Source: Bacteroidales bacterium UBA6428 (GTDB lineage Bacteria > Bacteroidota > Bacteroidia > Bacteroidales > UBA932). From it: a stretch of DNA of 25,968 nucleotides. Under the pieces are notes generated by a model. That model was not told the origin of the DNA. It was given only the letters and a program-made list of their open reading frames with translations, and did not search any database. Position numbers and translations under genes: made by a program. Shown here in pieces: positions 7,481-15,103 of the stretch; position 1 is the first letter of the stretch; each line of letters opens with the position of its first letter. The DNA is taken from positions 1 to 25,968 of the forward strand of contig DJOW01000019.1 in the NCBI GenBank assembly GCA_002437305.1. Direction: 5' to 3'.

Positions 7481-8497
7481 ATGAGATCCATAACAAAAAT
7501 CATCGTCTGCCTTACGGCCATGATCAGCGCGATGTCATGTGGAAACGGCACCAAGCCCTTGCTGCCAAATGTCTCCGGAAAGGCAGGAGAAGTCATCATC
7601 GTGGTTGGCAAGGACTACTGGGAGGGCAACCTCGGCAACGAGATCGGAGGACTGCTGGCCAGGGACTGCGAGTACCTGCCGCAAAGAGAACCGCTATACT
7701 CATTGGTAAACCTGTCACCGGCAGCGTTTTCAGACATGTTCAAACTTCACCGTAACATAGTGATCTTCAACATCGACTCAACTGTAACCAAGCAAGGTGT
7801 CGTCTACAGGACCGATGTGTGGGCGCACCCGCAGTGCGTGATCCAGGTAAACGCACCTTGCGCCGACTCCGCGATTGTCGTCCTGGAGAAAAACGGAGAG
7901 AACATCACAGGGGCGATCGAACAGGCGGAAAGGAACAGGGTCATAGCGAACACTCTGCTCTATGAGGAGTCAAAGTTGGGCGACGTCGTGGACAGAATGA
8001 TTGGCGGACGCTTGCATTTCCCTATAGGCTACAATCTTAAGAAAGCGACAGACGATTTCATCTGGATCGCGGATGAGAAGCAGTACACCAACCAAGGAAT
8101 ATTCGTCTATAAGTATCCGGTGACGGATCCGGATCCATTCTCCGAGGAGAACATCATCGCAAAACGCAACGAGTTCCTCAAAAAATATGTTCCCGGAAGC
8201 GTTGACGGCTCGTACATGACCACAAGCGCATTTGTCAAGCCAGGGATAAAGTTTCTTAAATACCACGACCTGGATTTTGTGGAGACAAGGGGTTTATGGG
8301 AGGTCTACAATGACTACATGGGCGGTCCGTTCGTCTCTCATTCCTTCTACAGCAAGGACGGAATGGAGATCATCGTCCTCGAAGCCTGGGTTTACGCGCC
8401 GAAATACGACAAACGGCAGTATCTGAGGCAGACTGAATCACTTCTGTACTCGTTTGAATGGGATAAGGACGGAAAAGATGCCGATTCCGAGAAATAA
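7481..8497 (+). CDS. DUF4837 family lipoprotein
   Basis: A 338-residue lipoprotein of a family conserved in Bacteroidota and, as far as I know, without a defined function. The signal peptide ends in a lipobox with the lipidated Cys at 20 (ISAMSC), followed by GNG. The mature protein starts with a segment (VIIVVGKDYWEGNLGNEIGG) that I associate with DUF4837. There is no membrane segment beyond the signal. It starts 57 bp after rseP on the same strand with no clear terminator or TAnnTTTG box between, so cotranscription with dxr-rseP is likely. Family assignment rests on recognition of the N-terminal pattern. Confidence 0.8.
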   Translation: MRSITKIIVCLTAMISAMSCGNGTKPLLPNVSGKAGEVIIVVGKDYWEGNLGNEIGGLLARDCEYLPQREPLYSLVNLSPAAFSDMFKLHRNIVIFNIDSTVTKQGVVYRTDVWAHPQCVIQVNAPCADSAIVVLEKNGENITGAIEQAERNRVIANTLLYEESKLGDVVDRMIGGRLHFPIGYNLKKATDDFIWIADEKQYTNQGIFVYKYPVTDPDPFSEENIIAKRNEFLKKYVPGSVDGSYMTTSAFVKPGIKFLKYHDLDFVETRGLWEVYNDYMGGPFVSHSFYSKDGMEIIVLEAWVYAPKYDKRQYLRQTESLLYSFEWDKDGKDADSEK

Positions 8498-8508
8498 GGC
8501 CCGAATTA

Positions 8509-8540
8509 TTTTGTAAGGTCGAAAATAATCCTTACATTTG
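8509..8540 (+). promoter_or_regulatory. Promoter for tRNA-Glu / rpsT
   Basis: TTTTG (8509-8513), a 19-nt spacer and TACATTTG (8533-8540) match the Bacteroidota promoter exactly. Transcription would begin near 8547, leaving about 33 nt to be trimmed from the tRNA-Glu 5' end. It probably also serves rpsT and perhaps tRNA-Pro. Confidence 0.75.
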
Positions 8541-8579
8541 CATCCCAATTTGGTGGGCATTTTGTTTACATGCCTATTT

Positions 8580-8651
8580 GGTGGGTTCGTATAACGGTTA
8601 GTACTCGGGATTTTCATTCCCGCAATAGGAGTTCGATTCTCCTACCCACTA
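8580..8651 (+). tRNA. tRNA-Glu (TTC)
   Basis: A 72-nt cloverleaf. The acceptor stem GGTGGGT pairs with ACCCACT (one G-U), and the discriminator is A. The anticodon stem CGGGA/TCCCG encloses the loop TTTTCAT with anticodon TTC. The T arm is AGGAG/CTCCT with TTCGATT. No CCA is encoded. rpsT follows 23 nt later on the same strand. Confidence 0.97.
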
Positions 8652-8674
8652 CTAAATATTAAAAAATAAAAACG

Positions 8675-8929
8675 ATGGCAAATCACGCATCAGCAAAAAA
8701 GGCCAATCGCCAAAGCGAGAGGCGCAGATTGCATAACAAGTATTATGCAAAGTCAACGAGGAACGCGATCCGCGCGATTCGTAACACCACAGACAGGAAA
8801 GCCGCAGAGGAAGGCGCTCCTAAGGTTTACAAGATGATCGACAAACTCGCCAAGATCGGAGTCATCCACAAGAACAAGGCCTCCAATCTGAAGAGTGGAA
8901 TAGCGGTTTACATCAACAAACTCGCATAA
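8675..8929 (+). CDS. rpsT: 30S ribosomal protein S20
   Basis: A primary 16S rRNA-binding protein of the small subunit. At 84 residues it is full length, very Lys/Arg-rich and helical, beginning MANHASAKKANRQSERRR as S20 proteins do. It lies between tRNA-Glu and tRNA-Pro, probably in one transcript from the promoter upstream of tRNA-Glu. The upstream A/T-rich sequence has no Shine-Dalgarno motif, which is normal for Bacteroidota. Confidence 0.97.
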   Translation: MANHASAKKANRQSERRRLHNKYYAKSTRNAIRAIRNTTDRKAAEEGAPKVYKMIDKLAKIGVIHKNKASNLKSGIAVYINKLA

Positions 8930-8937
8930 AGCATCCG

Positions 8938-8961
8938 AAGGCAGTCTCCCGAGGCTGCCTT
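8938..8961 (+). terminator. Hairpin after rpsT, weak terminator
   Basis: A 10-bp stem AAGGCAGTCT/AGGCTGCCTT (one G-U) with tetraloop CCCG, just after the rpsT stop. It is followed by only TTTAGAG, so it may stop transcription partially or mark a processing point before tRNA-Pro. Confidence 0.5.
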
Positions 8962-8978
8962 TAGAGTCAAATCACTAT

Positions 8979-9051
8979 CGGGATGTAGCGCAGTTGGTAG
9001 CGCACTACGTTCGGGACGTAGGGGTCGTCCGTTCGAGTCGGATCATCCCGA
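8979..9051 (+). tRNA. tRNA-Pro (CGG)
   Basis: A 73-nt cloverleaf with acceptor stem CGGGATG/CATCCCG and discriminator A. The D arm contains AGTTGGTAG. The anticodon stem CTACG/CGTAG encloses loop TTCGGGA, anticodon CGG. The T loop is TTCGAGT. No CCA is encoded. No promoter box is seen directly upstream, so it may depend on readthrough from rpsT. Confidence 0.97.
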
Positions 9052-9085
9052 CAAAAGGTTGGAATTCACGTTCCAGCCTTTTGTC
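9050..9085 (+). terminator. Terminator after tRNA-Pro
   Basis: A 15-bp inverted repeat (GACAAAAGGTTGGAA, loop TTCACG, TTCCAGCCTTTTGTC, one G-U). It begins at the last bases of the tRNA, and the descending arm contains CCTTTTGTCGTT. It separates the + tRNA unit from nrdG, which converges from the other side. Confidence 0.7.
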
Positions 9086-9157
9086 GTTCATACCGGACGC
9101 GGAAGCAAATAGGAATGTAAGCCATTCCGTGAACATGGACTCCATGAAGGTCTGCGC

Positions 9158-9655
9158 TCACTTGCCTGCCATAGGATCAATGCCGCGATGCCAGAAGCGT
9201 GATGTGATGTCGGTGAGGGAATATTTCACCGCATCCAAATGAAGGACCCTATACAGGCGTTGGTTTGTGGACCTTGAATTCAACGGACCGAACGCCTCGA
9301 TGTAAGGCCCCGTCTTCACATAGTCGAAAATCCTGAATATCTCATCCTCTACTTCGCCGCGCCCCGAATACAAGGCCACCGCAATGCCTTTTGAGCGGAC
9401 ATGGGAGGCCAATCTCAACAATGCCTCAGGATCCTTTCCCTCACCAAGGAAAAGGAAACAGTCAACTCCGAAATTATCGGCGAGCAGACGGTCAATGACA
9501 TCCTCGGTCAATTCCTCTCCGACATCGGTCCTAAGAAAAGGAGAGTGGCATCCTACGCAGTTACCTTGGCAGTTGCTTATGTCAACCGACAAGGTAACCC
9601 GGTCCGGGATCTCCTCGATGACCACAGAGGTCATCTGGGGAACATATTTCATCAT
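9158..9655 (-). CDS. nrdG: Anaerobic ribonucleoside-triphosphate reductase activating protein (radical SAM)
   Basis: Radical-SAM activase that installs the glycyl radical on NrdD under anaerobic conditions. It has 165 residues. The cluster-binding CxxxCxxC motif is CQGNCVGC (C29, C33, C36), directly followed by HSP as in NrdG proteins. The start overlaps the nrdD stop in an ATGA junction; two adjacent ATG codons (9655 and 9652) are possible starts. The pair is clearly cotranscribed and translationally coupled, as usual for class III reductases. Confidence 0.95.
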   Translation of the reverse strand: MMKYVPQMTSVVIEEIPDRVTLSVDISNCQGNCVGCHSPFLRTDVGEELTEDVIDRLLADNFGVDCFLFLGEGKDPEALLRLASHVRSKGIAVALYSGRGEVEDEIFRIFDYVKTGPYIEAFGPLNSRSTNQRLYRVLHLDAVKYSLTDITSRFWHRGIDPMAGK

Positions 9656-11880
9656 GCTTCCGGCGCCTCCTCCTTGGCACAGGACAAGCCATCGTGATTG
9701 TAGAACCTGTGAGCGGCTTCTTCCTGACGCATCTCGCTGAACGATGAGACACGCTTGAGGTAACCGATGACCCTGGTCAGATAATCAAGATTGTGGCTTC
9801 CGCACTTAGGGCAAACGTCAAGGGTGTCCTTGCTGATGTACCCGCAGTCATTGCAGACAGTGTTGCGGCAGTTGAATGTGAAGTAGTTCGTGCCGTAATG
9901 CGCGGCTGTCTTGAGCAGCTGGCGGTACTGGTCCTTGGACAGATGCTCGGAAACGTTCATGTGCAGGGCGGAACCTCCGTCCAAATGCTTTACATACTCA
10001 TTGCCGTGAAGCTTGAACTTGTCGATCATCGACAGGGAATCGTCTTCAGGATTGTAGAAGTACGAGCTGTACATGTTATGCTTCGGTGAGACGTAGAAAC
10101 CGTCCTTCTGATCCCACTTGTAATTCTTTCCGGAAAGGTTCTCGCCCGGGACAAACTCCGTGTTGAACATCGTGTCCGAGGTCTTGTCTTTCTTGTTGGC
10201 CCTGTTGATTGTCTCCAGGATGACATCCACAAACTCGTTGTACTCTGGATTCGGGCTTATCTTGAGGCCCAGGAACTCGGCGGCGTCCGTAAGGCCGTTC
10301 ACGCCGATCGTGAGGTACTGCCTCTTCATGTCTATGAACCCCGCCTGGTAGACATCAAGCATGCGGGCGGCAAGGAAATCCTTTATGATCTCGTTGAAAG
10401 CCTTCTGGTACTTGTGCACCCTCTCGGTCTCCTCGGTCACCGCGGCGCGGATGTAGTCATAAAGCTGGTTCTTGTCATAGTCTCCCCTTGAAAGAGCCTT
10501 TGAGCCGTCCACAACAATGCCTTTCCTCTCAAGGAAGTAGCGTCTTGTGGCAAGTTGGATGAGCCTGTTCAGATTGATTGTCATGACAGACTTGGAGCCA
10601 GTTGAGACCGAGGCGGTTCCCATTGAATATTGATGAGTTGTGTGATTGTGCTGCTCATCGGACTTGTCCAGTTCCGTGATCGAGTTGCGCAGGCGGCAGC
10701 AGCTCGCGAGACTGTCCGGGCTGTCGGACAGATAGCAGAAGAAGCTGTGGCCCTTTGACCACATCTCGGCCGTGAAGTCGGCATATTCCTTGTCGATGAA
10801 ATCATCCTTGCCATCGGTCAGAAGGGCCATCGTCTCGACCGGGAATGTCAGGATGTAACGGTTCCGCTCCTCATTGAACCAATTCATGAAGTGCTTCTGG
10901 AGCCAGGAAAGGGTCTTCCACTTAGGCTCAGTGCCATCCGGAAAGCGGAAATCTCCGAAAACACCCCGGAAATAGCTCTCATCGAAGTAACTTATGTTCC
11001 AGAAAACGGTCTGGTAGCCACGGTTGCCCGCAGGCATATTCATTGAATGGACGACTTGCTGGAAGTAGTTGTCAATGACCTTGACGAGTGTCCTCTTCTT
11101 GACATTCATCTCCACAACGTCATCAAGATGATCGAGATAGTCATCTCCATAGTCCTTGCGAATGAAATAGTCGAGGTACATCAGGAACTCCGGAGTCGCC
11201 ACAGCCCCCATGAACTGGGAGGAGATTGAGTACACCAGATTGATGAACTCGCCGCAGAACGACTTCAGGTCGGTCGGAGCCACCGAGACACCTCCGAGTT
11301 TTATGAGGCCATCCACAAGGAACGGATACATAGTGATGGCGACGCAGTACGGATAGCCCGGGGTGCCGCTCTCATCGTGCTTGTAAAGGACGTGGCTCTC
11401 AAGGTCCTTTATGTACTGGCCAGCGAGATTGCGTCCGTACAGAGACTTGATCTTGTCTTTCATGATGTAGCGGTTCTGCTTGATGTTGTTCTCCTTGTAG
11501 AGCTCCTGGCCAAGGGTCACGATGTTCTTGCGGGTAACGTTCGCGTTGGCATCGAACTTTGATCCGGTCGCGGCGTTGGACGCCGCTATGTAGTCACGGA
11601 TGAAGTCGCGTTTTTTGCGAAGGTCCAAACCCGCGTCAAACTTCTCGATGTAGGCGATGGCGACCTTCTTGTTGATGGACATCAGACTTTCCTCGACCTG
11701 ACGCCTGATCTCACGGCTGGTGATCTTGTCGTAGATGTAGAGATTCTCAGCTATAGAGACAACGACAGCCTCCGGACACTCCTCTCCGGCTGTCTTGTAG
11801 GCCTCGCGTATACCGTTCATCAGTTTGACCTTGTCGTACTCTTCATAAGAGCCGTTGGTCTTGCGTACAGTAACGTCCAT
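9652..11880 (-). CDS. nrdD: Anaerobic (class III) ribonucleoside-triphosphate reductase
   Basis: Glycyl-radical enzyme making dNTPs without oxygen. From the ATG at 11880 it has 742 residues: an N-terminal ATP-cone (about 1-95, opening MDVTVRKTNGSYEEYD) for allosteric control, then the ten-stranded barrel. A Cys pair C394-C395 in LASCCRL marks the likely thiyl-radical site. Near the C-terminus C676, C679, C690 and C693 form the zinc site, and G706 in RVIGYL is the radical glycine. A longer frame to 11994 exists, but it runs across a predicted promoter and leader hairpins and its extra residues look non-native, so I reject it. It precedes nrdG with an ATGA overlap. Its 5' leader is folded, suggesting post-transcriptional control. 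Confidence 0.96.
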   Translation of the reverse strand: MDVTVRKTNGSYEEYDKVKLMNGIREAYKTAGEECPEAVVVSIAENLYIYDKITSREIRRQVEESLMSINKKVAIAYIEKFDAGLDLRKKRDFIRDYIAASNAATGSKFDANANVTRKNIVTLGQELYKENNIKQNRYIMKDKIKSLYGRNLAGQYIKDLESHVLYKHDESGTPGYPYCVAITMYPFLVDGLIKLGGVSVAPTDLKSFCGEFINLVYSISSQFMGAVATPEFLMYLDYFIRKDYGDDYLDHLDDVVEMNVKKRTLVKVIDNYFQQVVHSMNMPAGNRGYQTVFWNISYFDESYFRGVFGDFRFPDGTEPKWKTLSWLQKHFMNWFNEERNRYILTFPVETMALLTDGKDDFIDKEYADFTAEMWSKGHSFFCYLSDSPDSLASCCRLRNSITELDKSDEQHNHTTHQYSMGTASVSTGSKSVMTINLNRLIQLATRRYFLERKGIVVDGSKALSRGDYDKNQLYDYIRAAVTEETERVHKYQKAFNEIIKDFLAARMLDVYQAGFIDMKRQYLTIGVNGLTDAAEFLGLKISPNPEYNEFVDVILETINRANKKDKTSDTMFNTEFVPGENLSGKNYKWDQKDGFYVSPKHNMYSSYFYNPEDDSLSMIDKFKLHGNEYVKHLDGGSALHMNVSEHLSKDQYRQLLKTAAHYGTNYFTFNCRNTVCNDCGYISKDTLDVCPKCGSHNLDYLTRVIGYLKRVSSFSEMRQEEAAHRFYNHDGLSCAKEEAPEA

Positions 11881-11893
11881 ATTCAGAAAAGAT

Positions 11894-11988
11894 AAAAAAA
11901 TTATTTCTAATTGGTGTCCCGATAGTATTGGTTCCGGTCTTCCGGGACACAAAGTCGGTCCGACCCTTTCTCTGGAGACAGACCGACT
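11894..11988 (-). promoter_or_regulatory. Structured 5' leader of nrdD
   Basis: Between the predicted promoter and the nrdD ATG three stems can be drawn. The first pairs AGTCGGTC with GACCGACT (11981-11988 with 11953-11960). The second pairs GTGTCCCG with CGGGACAC (11943-11950 with 11914-11921). The third is a small AATTA-GAAA-TAATT stem (11899-11912) followed by seven T on the transcribed strand. A competing CCGG-TCTT-CCGG hairpin (11934-11945) would break the second stem. I know no riboswitch class that this matches. Confidence 0.5.
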
Positions 11989-11991
11989 ATA

Positions 11992-12027
11992 CAAAGATAG
12001 CAGATATTTCGGCTATATGGACAAAAA
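11992..12027 (-). promoter_or_regulatory. Candidate promoter for nrdD-nrdG
   Basis: TATCTTTG on the minus strand (11999-11992) is a perfect TAnnTTTG box. A TTTTTTG lies upstream (12028-12022), but the spacing of about 22 nt is longer than the 19 nt seen at other promoters here. Confidence 0.5.
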
Positions 12028-12087
12028 ATATCGCTAAATTATGAAGAAACAATTAACATTGTTGTCAATCGTCTATCACGCAATCAC

Positions 12088-13422
12088 TTAAAGGAAGATG
12101 TATTTTAGAATTACTAAAATTGACAGGACATACATGAACCAACCTACCTTTTTGGCCCGCCCTGTGGCCACATTGAGGACGACATAAGACACCAGGCCAA
12201 GGAGGATACCGTTGGAGATGGAATATGTCATCGGCATGAGGATCAGCGTGAGGAAAGCGGGGATGGACTCGGAGAAGTCGTCGAGCGGGATGTCCTTGAT
12301 AGGGCTGAGCATGAAGAGTCCCACGAAGACGAGCACCGGGCAGACAGCCGAGCCTGGGATGGCGGTGAATATCGGAGCGAAGAACAATGCCAGAACAAAG
12401 CAAGCGGCAACGGCGAACGCGGTTAGGCCAGAACGGCCGCCTTGGGCCACGCCTGAGGCGCTTTCAACATAAGTGGTGACCGTGCTGGTTCCAAGGCAGG
12501 CTCCTGCGACCGTACCGATCGCGTCGGCCATGAAGGCCTGGTTCATACGGACAGGCTTGCCGTCATTGTCGGTCATGTTCGCCTTTGTTGTGACCCCCAC
12601 GAGGGTTCCGATCGTGTCGAACATGTCCACGAAAAGGAATGTGAACACAACCACAAGCATGTCAAGGCTGAAGATCTGGGACAAGTCGGTGTCGAACCGG
12701 CAGAAGATAGGAGCCATTGACGGAGGAGTGTCGACGAATCCCTGGAACTGGGTGATTCCCATAGGGATGCCGATGACGGCGGTAGCGATGATTCCGATCA
12801 GGAGGGCGCCGGGAATATTGAAGATCACGAGGGCGCCGGTGATGACAATGCCTATGACGGAGAGAAGTCCGGCTCCGCCGGTGATGTCGCCGAGGTTAAC
12901 GAGGGTGGCAGGATCGTCAACCACGATTCCGCCGCTTTTCAGACCGATGAGGGCTATGAACAGGCCGATGCCGGCTCCGATCGCCTTTCTCAGCGACAGA
13001 GGGAGGGCGTTCACGATCGCCTCGCGGACACTGGTCAATGTCAAGATTACGAATATTATACCTTCAATAAGTACGGCGGTCAGCGCGAACTGCCAGCTGT
13101 AGCCCATTCCGAGGCACACCGTGTAGCAGAAGAAGGCGTTCAGACCCATGCCCGGGGCGAGGGCGAACGGGAGCTTGGCGTAGAACGCCATCACGAGGGT
13201 CGCAAGGATGGAGGCCACGGCCGTGGTGGTGAAGAGGGCGTTCTTGTCCATTCCGCAGTCAGCCAGAATCGAAGGGTTGACGGCGAGGATGTAGGACATA
13301 GCGAGGAAGGTGGTGATGCCGGCGACTATCTCGGTGGAGACCTTCATCGTGGACGGATTGAATCCGAACAGCTTGGTCAGCCAGCCTTTAGGCTCGGTGG
13401 CCTGTGTTTTTGTTTCTGCCAT
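12088..13422 (-). CDS. NCS2-family (AzgA-type) purine permease
   Basis: Inner-membrane nucleobase transporter, probably proton-coupled import of adenine, guanine or hypoxanthine. It has 444 residues and about 12-14 hydrophobic segments. The AzgA/PbuG subgroup signatures are seen: TFLAMSYILAVNPSIL, PGMGLNAFFCY, and ESASGVAQGGRSGLTA, which resembles the ESAAGVxxGGRTGLTA of the family. It lies 29 bp after the DUF5020 gene in the same direction and opposite to a purine phosphoribosyltransferase, which supports a purine substrate. Exact specificity is not deducible. Confidence 0.92.
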   Translation of the reverse strand: MAETKTQATEPKGWLTKLFGFNPSTMKVSTEIVAGITTFLAMSYILAVNPSILADCGMDKNALFTTTAVASILATLVMAFYAKLPFALAPGMGLNAFFCYTVCLGMGYSWQFALTAVLIEGIIFVILTLTSVREAIVNALPLSLRKAIGAGIGLFIALIGLKSGGIVVDDPATLVNLGDITGGAGLLSVIGIVITGALVIFNIPGALLIGIIATAVIGIPMGITQFQGFVDTPPSMAPIFCRFDTDLSQIFSLDMLVVVFTFLFVDMFDTIGTLVGVTTKANMTDNDGKPVRMNQAFMADAIGTVAGACLGTSTVTTYVESASGVAQGGRSGLTAFAVAACFVLALFFAPIFTAIPGSAVCPVLVFVGLFMLSPIKDIPLDDFSESIPAFLTLILMPMTYSISNGILLGLVSYVVLNVATGRAKKVGWFMYVLSILVILKYIFL

Positions 13423-13451
13423 TGTCTTTGATTGTTAAGTGTCGTCAAATG

Positions 13452-14252
13452 CTAGAATACCCACTTCGCGCCGAGACAAGGACGCACAAAGAATCCCTTC
13501 CCGGTTCCGAAATTGTAAGAGAGCTCGATCTCGGTGCCGACATTGAGGTTGTCAACTCCGAAATGCCGGCCGATGTTGTACCAAAGCTGCGGCTCGGAGA
13601 GGAAGACGAAATGGGCGTCCTCGGCCTTCGTCCAGTCACGGTAGCCTTTAGACTTGTCGCTGACGTAAGGGCAGACGGTGTGGTCCTCCCACCAGAAATC
13701 AGCGAATCCCGAAAAGCGGAGTCCGGTGACGCCGAACAGGTCCTGCATGCCCCACACGGCTGTGAGCTGAAGAGGAATCTCGCTCTTGAACTTGCTTCCG
13801 TCAGCGTGCTTGGCTCCATTGTAATTAATGGTCTTATAGAGGGCCTTGAGGTTGAACGTGTTCTTGAAATCATCGCTGTGAAGGAACCAGTCAACGCCGA
13901 AGAGGAAGGCGTTGTTGATGGTATAGCCGTTGTAGACTCCTCCATTGTACTCGACATGAAGGCTGAAAGGAGCAAGTTTTGTGTTCTGCCAGAAGTTGAG
14001 ACAGCGCGCGATCTCCAAATAAGTTCCATTAGGAGCATAGGTCTTGTCATTGTCATCCTTGGAGTTGTAGTCATGGTCAACAAAGAAGAATGTGTTGCCC
14101 CATTTGTCCCCATAGAAGCCCTCAAGGGTGGTGGTGAAGTGACCGCGGTCCTTACCGAAATCGTAGAAGGTCTGAAGGTTGGTCTGAGCCTTCGCTCCTA
14201 GAGTAAAGGCGAGCGCTGCGACTGCGGCGGCGATGATTGATTTGTTTGACAT
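13452..14252 (-). CDS. DUF5020 family outer-membrane protein, Tsx-like channel
   Basis: A 266-residue outer-membrane beta-barrel with a signal peptide (about 1-22, LGAKA|Q). The mature protein alternates aromatic and polar residues (LQTFYDFGKDRGHFTTTLE) and ends in the outer-membrane-type C-terminus KWVF. It resembles DUF5020, which I recall as related to the nucleoside-specific Tsx porins. Placement directly before a purine permease and divergent from apt makes nucleoside or nucleobase passage across the outer membrane a reasonable inference. A TAATTTTG box at 14304-14297 is its probable promoter. Confidence 0.8.
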   Translation of the reverse strand: MSNKSIIAAAVAALAFTLGAKAQTNLQTFYDFGKDRGHFTTTLEGFYGDKWGNTFFFVDHDYNSKDDNDKTYAPNGTYLEIARCLNFWQNTKLAPFSLHVEYNGGVYNGYTINNAFLFGVDWFLHSDDFKNTFNLKALYKTINYNGAKHADGSKFKSEIPLQLTAVWGMQDLFGVTGLRFSGFADFWWEDHTVCPYVSDKSKGYRDWTKAEDAHFVFLSEPQLWYNIGRHFGVDNLNVGTEIELSYNFGTGKGFFVRPCLGAKWVF

Positions 14253-14296
14253 AAATATTAAGGAATTTGACTTGTTCCTTTATGAATTTTAAAAGA

Positions 14297-14335
14297 CAAA
14301 ATTAATAAAAATGTCAGAGAAAGTCCATACCTTTG
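14297..14335. promoter_or_regulatory. Divergent promoter region, DUF5020 gene / apt
   Basis: Two TAnnTTTG boxes face away from each other in the 114-bp gap: TAATTTTG on the minus strand (14304-14297) and TACCTTTG on the plus strand (14328-14335). Neither has a clear TTTG at 19 nt, so these may be weak or activator-dependent. Their closeness would allow joint control of purine uptake and salvage. Confidence 0.5.
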
Positions 14336-14366
14336 CCCCATAATATTCACAAAGTTTTCAACAGCC

Positions 14367-14933
14367 ATGTTTGAAGAGACACTGAAATTCTATCAGAACT
14401 TCCCCAAGGAGGGGATCAATTTCGTTGACATAATGCCGTTTATGCAGGACAAAGAGGTCTTCACCAGACTGATCGACGAGATCGGCAGACACGTGACAGC
14501 GCCGACCGTGGCGGCGCCAGAGGCCCGCGCGTTCCTGTTCTGCGCGCCGCTGCTGACTTCAGACTGCGGCGTGACCAATGTCGTCCCTTTCCGCAAGAAG
14601 GGCAAACTGCCTCATTCAGGCGACGACCTGCAAAGCATCGAGATCATGAAGGAATATGGCCCGGACAACCTCTATTTCCGAAAATCCGACATCGCCGCCG
14701 GCAAGGCCGAGGACGGAATATTCAAGGTCGCGATCATCGATGACGTTCTGGCCACAGGCGGCACCGCCGAGGGAATAGCCAAGGCCCTTGACGCCCTGAA
14801 GATCAATGTCGATGGAAAGGAATATGGCGTCAAGGTCTCCGAGTTCATATTCCTCGCAGAGCTGGACGGACTCTACGGCCGCAACCGCCTTGAGAAGATC
14901 GCGCCTGTCTATTCAATCGCTCACATCAGATAG
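14367..14933 (+). CDS. apt: Adenine phosphoribosyltransferase-type purine salvage enzyme
   Basis: Cytoplasmic type I phosphoribosyltransferase of 188 residues, converting adenine plus PRPP to AMP. Family features are FPKEGINFVDI (12-22), the flexible-loop segment VVPFRKKGKLP (72-82) and the PRPP-binding motif VAIIDDVLATGGTAEG (121-136). The usual substrate-loop GLDARGFLFG appears here as APEARAFLFC (50-59), with Ala and Cys replacing glycines, so a shifted specificity is possible. It diverges from the DUF5020 channel and NCS2 permease genes, which fits purine import followed by capture. Confidence 0.85.
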   Translation: MFEETLKFYQNFPKEGINFVDIMPFMQDKEVFTRLIDEIGRHVTAPTVAAPEARAFLFCAPLLTSDCGVTNVVPFRKKGKLPHSGDDLQSIEIMKEYGPDNLYFRKSDIAAGKAEDGIFKVAIIDDVLATGGTAEGIAKALDALKINVDGKEYGVKVSEFIFLAELDGLYGRNRLEKIAPVYSIAHIR

Positions 14934-14952
14934 TCAATTAATAATTTGGACA

Positions 14953-15035
14953 CCGCGATGCGGCAGTCACACTTGGCACCTGCGCTTCGCGCCCTGTCCG
15001 GGTAAGTGGTGCCACGAATGACTGCCGCATCGTGG
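14953..15035. other. Long composite hairpin after apt
   Basis: A 17-bp stem (14953-14969 with 15019-15035, one G-T) encloses a second 7-bp stem TGGCACC/GGTGCCA (14974-14980 with 15008-15014) and an inner GCGC-TTC-GCGC. No T-run follows. It sits between convergent apt and the dehydrogenase gene. It could be a bidirectional terminator, a small RNA or a copy of a dispersed hairpin repeat. Confidence 0.6.
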
Positions 15036-15103
15036 CATTCATTCTGTTTCTTAATGAATATACAAGGCACACAATCAATATTGTGATTGACGCGCTTTAA
15101 CGG

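Noticed and set aside
11881..11994. Longer NrdD with 38 extra N-terminal residues
   Set aside because: The extension crosses the predicted promoter box and leader hairpins, and the family starts at MDVTVRK before the ATP cone.
12049..12064. AACAAT-TAAC-ATTGTT inverted repeat after the NCS2 permease gene
   Set aside because: Six A/T-rich pairs without a T-run make a poor terminator; probably chance in A/T-rich sequence.
13404..14201. A 265-codon plus-strand reading frame opposite the DUF5020 gene
   Set aside because: Its composition is not protein-like (Val/Glu-rich low complexity), and the minus-strand gene has a signal peptide and barrel features.
15070..15085. CACAAT-CAAT-ATTGTG inverted repeat
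   Set aside because: Short and A/T-rich; it could be an operator, but nothing else supports one here.
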